Shown piece after piece: positions 56,590 through 64,000 of a stretch of 64,000 nt of DNA (position 1 is the first letter of the stretch; every line of letters begins with the position of its first letter). This DNA is from an uncultured Porphyromonadaceae bacterium. GTDB lineage: Bacteria > Bacteroidota > Bacteroidia > Bacteroidales > Muribaculaceae. The notes under the pieces are model-generated. The model had not been told where the DNA came from. It worked only from the letters and a program-made list of their open reading frames with translations, and ran no database searches. The translations under genes were made by a program, and so were the position numbers. The stretch covers positions 62,001 to 126,000 of the forward strand of contig CALKRW010000065.1 of assembly GCA_937989585.1 (NCBI GenBank). Reading direction: 5' to 3'.

Positions 56590-57456
56590 GTGAAAGAACT
56601 GCTGAACTATTTTGTACGCAACAGTAAGTGGCTGGTGTTCCTTATCTATGTGACCATCAGTTGCCTTCTGTTTTTTAAAAGCAACCCCTATCAGCAGTAC
56701 GTCTACCTCACCTCGGCAGGCTCGGTCTCGTCGGCCATCTACGGCATGACCAGCAGCGTAACGTCCTACTTTAACCTCCACGAGAACAACGAGGACCTCA
56801 ATCGGCGCAACGCCGAACTTCAGGGCGAGGTGCTCGCGCTCCGTCAGCAACTGATGCGCCTCGAGGAAGCGGTCACCCCGACCTCTCCTGCCCTCAACGA
56901 CTCGACCGGACGCTTCCGCATCGTCACCGCCCACGTCATCAACAACTCGGTCATGCGACCCAACAACTACATCACCATCAACCGTGGCTCGGCTGACGGC
57001 ATCGCCCCCGAGATGGGCGTCATCGACCAGAACGGCGTCGTTGGCGTGGTCAACATCGTGGGCGAGCACAACTCGCGCCTCATCTCGCTGCTGAATCCCC
57101 ATCTTCGCCTGTCGTGCAAACTCAAGAACAACGATGCCTTCGGCTCGCTGGTCTGGGACGGACAGGACCCCCGCTACGCTTTACTTGAGGAACTTCCCCG
57201 CCACACAGTCTTCCATCCCGGTGACACAGTGGTGACCTCAGGCTTCTCGACCGTCTTTCCTCCAGGCATTCCCGTCGGCATCGTCGAGAAGGACGACAAG
57301 GACCACAACCAGAATTTCTTCACCCTGAAGGTTCGCCTGATGAGCGACTTCTCGACGCTGAACAATGTACAGGTCGTCATCAACAGCGAGGCTCCCGAAA
57401 TCCGCAGAATCGAGGCCGAGAACGACAAGGCAGAAAGCGACGGTCCCGACAACTGA
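56590..57456 (+). CDS. mreC: Rod-shape-determining protein MreC
   Basis: The frame is open from a GTG at 56554, but the GTG at 56590 (reading MKELLNYFVRNSKW) is preceded by an AGGA six bases away and matches the usual MreC start, giving 288 residues. One membrane helix (about 14-33), a coiled coil (about 57-92) and the periplasmic beta domain (about 105-270, with NGVVGVVNIVGEHNSRLISLLNP) follow. MreC links MreB to PBP2 and RodA. It lies about 107 bases after mreB. Confidence 0.95.
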   Translation: MKELLNYFVRNSKWLVFLIYVTISCLLFFKSNPYQQYVYLTSAGSVSSAIYGMTSSVTSYFNLHENNEDLNRRNAELQGEVLALRQQLMRLEEAVTPTSPALNDSTGRFRIVTAHVINNSVMRPNNYITINRGSADGIAPEMGVIDQNGVVGVVNIVGEHNSRLISLLNPHLRLSCKLKNNDAFGSLVWDGQDPRYALLEELPRHTVFHPGDTVVTSGFSTVFPPGIPVGIVEKDDKDHNQNFFTLKVRLMSDFSTLNNVQVVINSEAPEIRRIEAENDKAESDGPDN

Positions 57457-57543
57457 TCCTCCTCTAGACACACTCTCTTATTCCTCTCCTCTAAAAATCG
57501 ACTAAGCGCCCTCTCCTCAAAAAAACGCTGACATAAAAAGACA

Positions 57544-58065
57544 ATGACGAAAACCATACTCAACTTTGCCGTTCTGTTTATCGCACTTGTGCTGGCTCAG
57601 GCTGTCATTTTCAACAACCTGATTCTGTTCAACACGGCCATCGCCCTGGTTTTCATCTACCTCATCATTATCCTTCCGCCGACCACATCAGCCAACGTCG
57701 CAATGACCACGGGCTTTTTCCTTGGCCTCAGCGTCGATGTGTTCAGCGACACTCCCGGACTGAACGCCCTGTCGTGTACCATCCTCGCCTTTGTGCGCAG
57801 GCCTATCTACCACCTGTATATGCCCCGCGAGGAGGAAGCAGCAGTCCAGCGTCCCGGCCTCAAGTCAATGGGCTTCGCCTCGTTCATGAAGTATGCCCTG
57901 ACCATGACCCTGATCTACTGCTTCTGCGTGTTCACGCTTGAGGCATTATCCTTCTTCAACATCCAGCGTCTGTTACTGCGCATCGCCGCATCTACACTCT
58001 ACACACTTGTTTTCGTTTACGCTTTTGATTCTTTATCACTAAGCCGCCGTGAGAAAAAACTATAA
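57544..58065 (+). CDS. mreD: Rod-shape-determining protein MreD
   Basis: The 173-residue hydrophobic protein with about five helices (for example LNFAVLFIALVLAQAVIFNN and YALTMTLIYCFCVFTLEAL) sits in the MreD position and fits the family in size. It is a membrane partner of MreC in the elongasome. Its 3' end overlaps the mrdA start by 17 bases. Confidence 0.93.
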   Translation: MTKTILNFAVLFIALVLAQAVIFNNLILFNTAIALVFIYLIIILPPTTSANVAMTTGFFLGLSVDVFSDTPGLNALSCTILAFVRRPIYHLYMPREEEAAVQRPGLKSMGFASFMKYALTMTLIYCFCVFTLEALSFFNIQRLLLRIAASTLYTLVFVYAFDSLSLSRREKKL

Positions 58066-60022
58066 TTATGCCAAACGCCGATATGTCATCGGCGGCTTCA
58101 TAGTGCTGATTGCGTTAATCTACGGCTGGAAACTTTTCGACCTTCAGATTAACGACTCGACATACAAGAACTCGGCTGACAATAACGCCTTCCTGAAAAA
58201 GACCATCTATCCCTCGCGCGGCCTCATCTACGACCGAAACGGCGAACTTGTGGTCTTCAATCAGCCGGCCTACGACGTCATGCTCGTGCCTCGCGACGTC
58301 AAGGAGTTCGATACGCTCGACTTCTGCAACACACTCGGAATAACCAAAGAGAAACTCGACAAGCGCTTCGCTGACATGCGCGACAAGCGCCTCAACCCCG
58401 GCTACTCGTCATACACCCCCCAGATTCTCATCACCCACCTCTCGCCCGAGGAGTACGGACGCATCCAGGAGAAACTTTACCGTTTCCCGGGATTCTTCAT
58501 ACAGAAGCGCATCCAGCGCCAGTACAACACTACCACTGCGGGTAACCTTCTGGGCAATATCCGCGAGGTGAACGCCCAGGACATCGAGAACGACAGTTAT
58601 TACTCGCCGGGCGACTACACCGGTGACCTCGGCATCGAGCGCTCCTACGAGCCTTACCTGCGCGGACAGAAAGGCATGGAGATACTGATTCGCGACGCAC
58701 ACGGACGCATTCAGGGCAAGTATGAAAACGGTGCGCGTGACATCGCGCCCATCTCGGGACGCGACCTGAAACTCGCCATCGACATCAAACTCCAGCAGTA
58801 TGCCGAGTCGCTCATGGTCGGCAAGCACGGCGCAGTTGTCGCCATCGAGCCTTCCACGGGCGAGATTCTCTGTCTCGTCTCCGCGCCGACCTACGACCCG
58901 TCGCTGCTCATCGGCCGCCAGCGCGGAAAGAACTATCGCAAACTCGTTAACGATCCCGAGCACCCGTTGTTCGACCGCGCGCTCATGGGTTCGTATCCTC
59001 CCGGCTCGACCTTCAAGCCCTCGCAAGGCCTGATTCTACTGCAGGAAGGTATCATTTCCGAGGGGACGGCCTTCCCCTGCCATCACGGCTACATCAACGG
59101 CGGACTGCGTGTGGGATGCCACGCCCACGGCTCTCCCCTAGCCCTCAAGCCTGCGCTGCAGACTTCGTGCAACGCCTATTTCTGCTGGGGCTTCAAATAC
59201 ATGATTGACAAACGCTCGAAGTACGGCACGTCGGCCAACGCCTTCGAGACATGGAAAAAGCATCTCGTGTCTATGGGTTACGGCTACAGGCTCGGCGTAG
59301 ACCTGCCGGGCGAGAGCCGAGGATTCATACCAAACGAGATTTTCTATAACAAGGTTTACGGCGAAGGACGATGGAGCGCAAACACCATCATCTCCGTATC
59401 TATCGGTCAGGGCGAGATTCTGGCCTCGCCCATCCAGATAGCCAACCTCTGCGCCACCATCGCAAACCGAGGATGGTTCATAACGCCGCATGTCGTGAAG
59501 TCCATTCAGGACACTGTCATGCCGGCTGACCTTCTGAAGAAACGCTATCCGACCGTTGACGCCAAGTACTATCCGACCATCGCGGAGGGTATGCGCATGG
59601 CCGTGACAGGCGGCACCTGCCGTCGCGCCGCGCTGCCCGACATCGAGGTCGCCGGCAAAACCGGCACGGCCCAGAACCCTCACGGCAAGGACCACTCGGC
59701 GTTCATGGGCTTCGCTCCATACAACGACCCGAAAATCGCAGTCTGCGTATACGTCGAAAACGCAGGCTTTGGAGCGACCTTCGGCGTCCCCATCGGCTCC
59801 CTCGTCATGGAGAAATACCTGAAGGGCGAAATCTCTGAGTCTAGAAAGTACATGGAGGAGCAGATGATGACAACACATCTCTCGTACGCGACCGGACCTA
59901 ACAAAAGTTCGCCCTCGCGAAAGAAGACATCCTCCGCGAAGAAGAAAGAAGCCGAGCCCGCGCCCTCCGAGAAAAAAACAGAACCAACGTCTGAAGAGAA
60001 CCAGACCCCAAACGATAATTAG
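58049..60022 (+). CDS. mrdA: Penicillin-binding protein 2
   Basis: This 657-residue transpeptidase cross-links peptidoglycan during elongation. It begins with GTG, inside the mreD 3' end. One membrane helix (about 12-30), a pedestal domain (about 45-230), then the transpeptidase domain with STFK (nucleophile Ser320), SCN (373-375) and KTG (537-539). The tail from about 620 is Ser/Lys/Glu-rich and low complexity. RodA follows after 36 bases. Confidence 0.97.
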   Translation: MRKNYNYAKRRYVIGGFIVLIALIYGWKLFDLQINDSTYKNSADNNAFLKKTIYPSRGLIYDRNGELVVFNQPAYDVMLVPRDVKEFDTLDFCNTLGITKEKLDKRFADMRDKRLNPGYSSYTPQILITHLSPEEYGRIQEKLYRFPGFFIQKRIQRQYNTTTAGNLLGNIREVNAQDIENDSYYSPGDYTGDLGIERSYEPYLRGQKGMEILIRDAHGRIQGKYENGARDIAPISGRDLKLAIDIKLQQYAESLMVGKHGAVVAIEPSTGEILCLVSAPTYDPSLLIGRQRGKNYRKLVNDPEHPLFDRALMGSYPPGSTFKPSQGLILLQEGIISEGTAFPCHHGYINGGLRVGCHAHGSPLALKPALQTSCNAYFCWGFKYMIDKRSKYGTSANAFETWKKHLVSMGYGYRLGVDLPGESRGFIPNEIFYNKVYGEGRWSANTIISVSIGQGEILASPIQIANLCATIANRGWFITPHVVKSIQDTVMPADLLKKRYPTVDAKYYPTIAEGMRMAVTGGTCRRAALPDIEVAGKTGTAQNPHGKDHSAFMGFAPYNDPKIAVCVYVENAGFGATFGVPIGSLVMEKYLKGEISESRKYMEEQMMTTHLSYATGPNKSSPSRKKTSSAKKKEAEPAPSEKKTEPTSEENQTPNDN

Positions 60023-60058
60023 ACTCCGCACCTTCCGGTGCCCCAAGACTGAAATTTT

Positions 60059-61525
60059 ATGCTACAGCGACGAATCGACGCAGGACAGATATTCCGCAAT
60101 CTCGACTGGTTCACCATAGTGCTCTATCTGCTGATGGTGGCTGCCGGCGTCATTTCCATCTACGCGGCAAGTTATGATTATGACAACGCCGCTATGCTCG
60201 ACTTCAACGAGTTCTCGGGCAAGCAGGCTCTGTGGATCAGTCTATCGCTCTGCATAGGTTTCATTATCTTGCTGATTGACACGCGAATGTACGAGGCTTA
60301 TGCCTACCCGATTTATGTCCTGGTGGTGGCGTTGCTTCTGGTAACGCCATTCCTGGCGCCTGACATCAAGGGCTCGCGGTCCTGGCTTGTCTTCGGTCCG
60401 GTGTCACTGCAGCCGGCGGAGTTCGCCAAGTTCGCCACGGCGCTCGCACTGGCCAAGTTGTTCAGCACATATAATTTCGTACTCAATGCCAAGCCGTCAA
60501 ACTACGCCAAGGCGATAGGCATCATCATTCTGCCCATCGTCCTTATCCTCGCACAGAAGGAGACCGGTTCGGCGCTGACATTCCTGGCCCTGTTCTTCGT
60601 GCTTTACCGCGAGGGCATGAGCGGACTGATTTTGTTCGCCGCGCTTTTCGCCGTCATTATCTTCGTCGTGGCTATCAAATTCACGACGCCGATTATAATG
60701 GGAATGGCCGCGGGACAATTCTGGATTCTTGCCTCAGTACTCGGAATAATATTGGTGATGCTGTTCATCTACAACAAGCGATGGGTTGTAGTCCGCAACA
60801 TCCTCTGCGCATACGCGGCCTTCATCTTGATTCTCGTTGCCCTGATTCATCTGTTCCACGTCCGCGTCAACGGCATGCCCGTGATGCTCACTTTCATATT
60901 CGCGGTGTGCGGCTACCTCGTTTTTGAGGCGCTTCACAAGAGACAGTTCAGGCTGTATGTGCCGGTAGCAACGGCCGTGCTTTCGGTGGCGTTCATGTTC
61001 TCGGTGAACTTTGCGTTCGACCATCTGCAACCCCACCAGCAACTGCGCATCAAGGTTGTCCTTGGCCTGGAGGAGGACCTGCGCGGCGCGGGATACAATG
61101 TTAACCAGTCGAAGATAGCCATCGGTTCGGGCGGTCTGACCGGAAAGGGCTTTCTCAACGGCACGCAGACCAAACTCAAATACGTGCCTGAGCAGCACAC
61201 CGACTTCATTTTCTGCACCATAGGCGAGGAAGAGGGTTTTGTCGGTTCAACGATAGTGATGGCGCTGTTCGTGGCTCTGATTCTGCGCGTAATGTATATT
61301 TCGGAAAGGCAGACAACAACCTTCGGGCGCGTCTATGGCTACTGCGTCGCGTCCTATCTGATATTCCACTTCTGCATCAACATCGGCATGGTTATCGGCC
61401 TATGTCCCGTGATAGGCATTCCCCTGCCCTTCTTCAGTTACGGCGGCTCGTCGCTCTGGGGCTTCACCATCCTGCTGTTCATTCTGCTGCGACTTGACAG
61501 CGCACGCAAGCAGCGTATCGTCTGA
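60059..61525 (+). CDS. rodA: RodA SEDS-family glycosyltransferase
   Basis: This 488-residue polytopic protein polymerises glycan strands from lipid II and works with PBP2. SEDS signatures include GSRSWLVFGPVSLQPAEFAK, the EQHTDFIFCTIGEEEGFVG loop with the catalytic-region aspartate, and PLPFFSYGGSSLWGF near the C-terminus. About 10-12 helices are predicted. It is longer than E. coli RodA (370), as usual for Bacteroidales, because of extra helices in the middle (about 220-300). Last gene of the mre operon. Confidence 0.97.
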   Translation: MLQRRIDAGQIFRNLDWFTIVLYLLMVAAGVISIYAASYDYDNAAMLDFNEFSGKQALWISLSLCIGFIILLIDTRMYEAYAYPIYVLVVALLLVTPFLAPDIKGSRSWLVFGPVSLQPAEFAKFATALALAKLFSTYNFVLNAKPSNYAKAIGIIILPIVLILAQKETGSALTFLALFFVLYREGMSGLILFAALFAVIIFVVAIKFTTPIIMGMAAGQFWILASVLGIILVMLFIYNKRWVVVRNILCAYAAFILILVALIHLFHVRVNGMPVMLTFIFAVCGYLVFEALHKRQFRLYVPVATAVLSVAFMFSVNFAFDHLQPHQQLRIKVVLGLEEDLRGAGYNVNQSKIAIGSGGLTGKGFLNGTQTKLKYVPEQHTDFIFCTIGEEEGFVGSTIVMALFVALILRVMYISERQTTTFGRVYGYCVASYLIFHFCINIGMVIGLCPVIGIPLPFFSYGGSSLWGFTILLFILLRLDSARKQRIV

Positions 61526-61587
61526 GAAGCGACACGAAATGAAAATTATGTTATGTTTGTGGCACTGAGGCCGTTCGTGTGATGAGA

Positions 61588-61605
61588 AAATGCCCCGCGG
61601 CATTT
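61588..61605 (-). terminator. Probable terminator of the prfH cassette
   Basis: AAATGCC pairs with GGCATTT around CCGC; on the minus strand it is followed by TCTC after a T-rich stem end. It is weak but lies 17 bases past the prfH stop, between the converging rodA and prfH genes. Confidence 0.5.
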
Positions 61606-61621
61606 CCCGGCATAAAATGGA

Positions 61622-62227
61622 TTATAGTGGGCCGGTGAATTTTCTGATTGGGTTGCCTCTTTCAAGTGTGTTGTGGTTGTTCCATCGCTTGGATTGTGAA
61701 TCGGCTTTTATCTTTTCATTCTGTTGATGCAGTTTTAGGAGGAGTCGTTCTCGTGCAAGTGTTTTGTTTTGGTATTGAGAACGTTCGTCTGAACATCTGA
61801 CGGACAGTCCAGTGGGGACATGTATTGCCCGAACCGTTGTTTCAACTTTGTTGACGTTCTGCCCTCCTTTGCCTCCTGAACAGCAGGTTTCATAAGTGAT
61901 GTCAGAGTCATAGACCTCCGGAAGTTCAATTTCGTCAAAAAAGTTGACGCCTACAAACCAATTACTTCGTTTATGGCCGAGACGAAAGGGATTCTTTGTG
62001 GAACGCCACTGTACTGTTCCTTGCCATTTGCTGACAACATTATGTGGAATAGTTGACTCTGTAGCGAATGTCATCGACATGCAGCAACCATCGACCTGAT
62101 TATGTGGCTCGGAATCAATAAGTTTAAGTCCAGGGATTGCCCTGAGCAATTCGCGAGCGACGAGAACGACTGTCCTGGCGCATTCTACGGGACCGCGACC
62201 GGCTGTGATTTGAACAAATGTCTTCAT
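61622..62227 (-). CDS. prfH: PrfH-type peptide chain release factor homologue
   Basis: The 201-residue protein contains a class-I release-factor catalytic domain with the GGQ motif (CSGGKGGQNVNKVETTVRA, about residues 115-133) but lacks the codon-recognition domains of RF1 and RF2, as in PrfH. The basic C-terminus (SKRWNNHN) fits peptidyl-tRNA hydrolysis on the ribosome. From published work on PrfH, it frees ribosomes whose 16S decoding centre has been cut, so that RtcB can re-ligate the rRNA. Its ATG overlaps the rtcB stop as ATGA, showing tight translational coupling. Confidence 0.93.
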   Translation of the reverse strand: MKTFVQITAGRGPVECARTVVLVARELLRAIPGLKLIDSEPHNQVDGCCMSMTFATESTIPHNVVSKWQGTVQWRSTKNPFRLGHKRSNWFVGVNFFDEIELPEVYDSDITYETCCSGGKGGQNVNKVETTVRAIHVPTGLSVRCSDERSQYQNKTLARERLLLKLHQQNEKIKADSQSKRWNNHNTLERGNPIRKFTGPL

Positions 62228-63420
62228 TTACCGATGTCTTTGATATTGAGTTTCGGGATAACCCGCTCTATGATCTCAACTGTCGGCTTAATCAGTTCAA
62301 GGATTTCATCAGCCGGCTTATAAGCCATAGGGGATTCATCAAGTGTCCCTTCGCATATGGAAGTTGAGAAAATACCGGACATAGTTTCCCTGAAATCAGA
62401 CAGTGATATCTCTTTCTTAGCCTGAGTGCGGCTCATGAGACGTCCGGCGCCATGAGGTGCCGTATTAAGCCATTGAGGATTGCCCATTCCGATACAGATT
62501 GCTGTTCCATCACGCATATTCATAGGGATTACCACTTTTTTACCTTCTGAGGCGTCAATTGCTCCCTTGCGGAGCATAGGAATTTCTTCTGTAACAGATA
62601 TGTAGTTATGAGAAGTTATGATGGACTCAGTACATTTAGCCTTGCATAATTTTAGTAAAATTGCAAAAATGCGTTCACGGATAATCTGATGATTATAGAG
62701 CGCATATGCCTGAGCGATTACCATATCGGAAAGATATCCAATTAAAGAATCGCCCCACAAGTAACCAATATAATCGGCGCGTTTAGGATTGCGGGCAATA
62801 TTATGCCAATGTGTTGCGACTTTTACGCCTAAATTACGCGATCCACAATGAATAGTCAGCCATCCATTTCCCTCGGCTGACTCTCCATACTCAATAAAAT
62901 GGTTGCCACTGCCGAGAGTACCGAAACTTTTATAAAAGACAGCATCCTGTAGTTTTATTCTCCTGCAAAAATCCGATATGAATCGTGCATCAATTCGCTT
63001 AACATCATTGATGAGATCCGGCGCAGCAGATCTGGCTTTTCGATACTGTTGATCAAGATATCGAAAAAGTTCCTTTTCATTGAGAGAATTCTTTGCACAA
63101 ATTTCATTGCCCATAGGTATTGTCTCGCGAATGCGGTGGTCCAAAAGAGCAAAGGTGTCAGGATCAACAAGTGTTGACAACTTATGCATGGTAATGGTAC
63201 AACCAATGTCAACACCAACATGGTCGGGATTTACATATGTTCCAACAGGATAAGCCGTACCAACATTACAGTTATTTCCAGCATGAACATCGGGCATCTG
63301 TACAATGGGGATACCATCCATGGCTGGATGATTACATAAATCCTGTACCCACTGTTGGGCTGCAATTTCTATATTTTCAGTAAATATTTCAGCCGAAGTA
63401 TGTTTGCCTTTAATTGTCAT
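62224..63420 (-). CDS. rtcB: RtcB-family RNA ligase (RtcB2-like, PrfH-associated)
   Basis: This 398-residue enzyme joins RNA ends bearing 2',3'-cyclic phosphate and 5'-OH using GTP and manganese. Metal- and GMP-binding motifs are intact: MPDVHAGNNCNVGTA, VGVDIGCTI with the conserved Cys, GSGNHFIEYGES, HCGSRNLG, and the guanylylated-His motif APHGAGRLMSR near residue 325. It is shorter than the archaeal protein and of the PrfH-linked type. Gene order ligase then prfH with a 4-base overlap strongly suggests RNA and ribosome repair. AT-richer than the mre operon next to it. Confidence 0.95.
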   Translation of the reverse strand: MTIKGKHTSAEIFTENIEIAAQQWVQDLCNHPAMDGIPIVQMPDVHAGNNCNVGTAYPVGTYVNPDHVGVDIGCTITMHKLSTLVDPDTFALLDHRIRETIPMGNEICAKNSLNEKELFRYLDQQYRKARSAAPDLINDVKRIDARFISDFCRRIKLQDAVFYKSFGTLGSGNHFIEYGESAEGNGWLTIHCGSRNLGVKVATHWHNIARNPKRADYIGYLWGDSLIGYLSDMVIAQAYALYNHQIIRERIFAILLKLCKAKCTESIITSHNYISVTEEIPMLRKGAIDASEGKKVVIPMNMRDGTAICIGMGNPQWLNTAPHGAGRLMSRTQAKKEISLSDFRETMSGIFSTSICEGTLDESPMAYKPADEILELIKPTVEIIERVIPKLNIKDIGK

Positions 63421-63436
63421 GAACCTATATGATTTG

Positions 63437-63650
63437 TCAAATGGATATTTTAATCTGGCTAAGAAACCATTCTGGTTGAATTTTCATAATATCCGGGATA
63501 GTAAATGTTTCTGAATCATCGAAAAGCACACGAAATGCGCTGCATATCTTTATGCCATGATTTTCTTCAAGTTGATAAAACATACCATAGTTCCATTAAC
63601 TCTTCCAACCTTGCATTTTCGCATATCAGGGCTTTAACAATAGGTTTCAT
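63437..63650 (-). pseudogene. Tiny ORF pair between regulator and rtcB, perhaps one frameshifted gene
   Basis: A 27-codon ORF (63650-63567) starts two bases after the WYL gene stop, reading MKPIVKALICENARLEELM. A second, overlapping frame (63583-63437) encodes 48 residues starting MFYQLEENHGIKICSAF and ends 16 bases before rtcB. Joined by a one-base shift near 63580 they give a coherent polar protein of about 72 residues. I do not recognise it. It could be a frameshifted small gene, two coupled peptides, or decay between two operon genes. Confidence 0.4.
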
Positions 63651-63652
63651 GT

Positions 63653-64000
63653 TTAATTATGGTTATATCTTTGAGACATTCGCAAAATGATTTGTGCGAT
63701 TTCGTCGCGCAATGATTGTGGAGCAAGTACTTCGATCTGGTCACGGTGAAGGAGGAGTTCCTGAATAAAATCAAAGGTCGGGACAAGACACAGGCTAAAG
63801 TCTGTGTGTCCGTCTTTCGTCGCCAGTTCCTGCTGTGTCGGATGGAGAGGTAGAGAACGTAGATAGCCCGGCAATTCATTATATGTTCGAATAATAATCT
63901 TTTCAGGTTTTCCGTCTGTAACCAATATTCCATAAAAGTTGGCAAAATAGTCATTTGCCAAGAAATTGGCAGGATATACAAATTTATTATCAGTGACAAA
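63653..64000 (-). CDS. WYL-domain regulator (C-terminal part; gene continues beyond window)
   Basis: The frame is open to the last base, so only about the last 115 codons are seen. They show a WYL/WCX C-terminal region: a YPANFLANDYFANFYG segment (the usual start of the C-terminal extension), RTYNELPGYLRSLPLHPTQQEL, PTFDFIQELLLHRDQIEVL and LRDEIAQII. WYL proteins sense nucleic-acid ligands and control stress, defence and RNA-repair genes. It directly precedes, by 2 bases, the small ORF upstream of rtcB, so it most likely controls this cassette. The HTH part lies outside. Confidence 0.85.
   Translation of the reverse strand, partial: FVTDNKFVYPANFLANDYFANFYGILVTDGKPEKIIIRTYNELPGYLRSLPLHPTQQELATKDGHTDFSLCLVPTFDFIQELLLHRDQIEVLAPQSLRDEIAQIILRMSQRYNHN

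Noticed and set aside
63505..63690. A 61-codon plus-strand ORF opposite the small ORF pair and the end of the WYL gene
   Set aside because: It overlaps a better-supported operon on the other strand and has no recognisable feature.
1..64000. CRISPR arrays, insertion sequences, prophage or conjugative genes
   Set aside because: No regular direct-repeat array, transposase, integrase or phage gene was found on either strand.

Overview
The window is chromosomal DNA from a gut-type member of the Bacteroidales, possibly Muribaculaceae; the family is an inference and the order is well supported. Evidence for the order: promoters of the Bacteroidetes form (TTTG, about 19-21 bases, TAnnTTTG) in front of many genes, few Shine-Dalgarno sites, TonB-type outer-membrane barrels with a carboxypeptidase-like N-domain, a TPR/LuxR-type sensor, and a large pectin-degradation cluster. 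No rRNA, CRISPR array, prophage or insertion sequence was seen. There is one tRNA gene, tRNA-Arg(CCU).

Layout. 0-3 kb: an outer-membrane D15-type barrel and a lipid A phosphoethanolamine transferase-like enzyme. 3-6 kb: anaerobic ribonucleotide reductase nrdD-nrdG. 6-9.8 kb, minus strand: etfB-etfA-acyl-CoA dehydrogenase. 10-12.9 kb: aroE and a ComEC-like channel. 12.9-16 kb: a TonB-dependent-receptor-like barrel and a small barrel. 16.2-20.1 kb, minus strand: tRNA-Arg, then (in transcription order) a beta-helix lipoprotein, a 4Fe-4S membrane protein, thyA and folA. 20.1-21.4 kb: lpxB, whose start region is tandemly duplicated. 21.4-22 kb: a non-coding stretch with imperfect repeats. 22-26.5 kb: a second barrel receptor and a frameshifted TPR-HTH regulator. 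26.5-28.8 kb: a YitT-like membrane protein, a cupin and a DUF5020 protein.

28.8-44.8 kb, all on the minus strand: a pectin cluster. It encodes a CE8-PL1 fusion, GH2, GH106, GH105, a six-hairpin glycosidase-like protein and a DUF4450 protein. Together they could cut and de-esterify homogalacturonan and strip rhamnogalacturonan oligosaccharides. No SusC/SusD pair lies in the window. A candidate small RNA or attenuated leader sits just upstream of the CE8-PL1 gene.

45-61.5 kb is mostly housekeeping: nagB, rubrerythrin, gdhA, nfo, an MFS transporter with an unusual large insertion, an AT-rich WG-repeat protein, purH, and the cell-shape operon mreB-mreC-mreD-mrdA-rodA. At the right edge (61.6-64 kb), an AT-richer minus-strand cassette carries a WYL-domain regulator (cut by the window end), a tiny split ORF, an RtcB-type RNA ligase and a PrfH-type release factor. 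This looks like an inducible RNA-repair/ribosome-rescue unit and is the most interesting system in the window.
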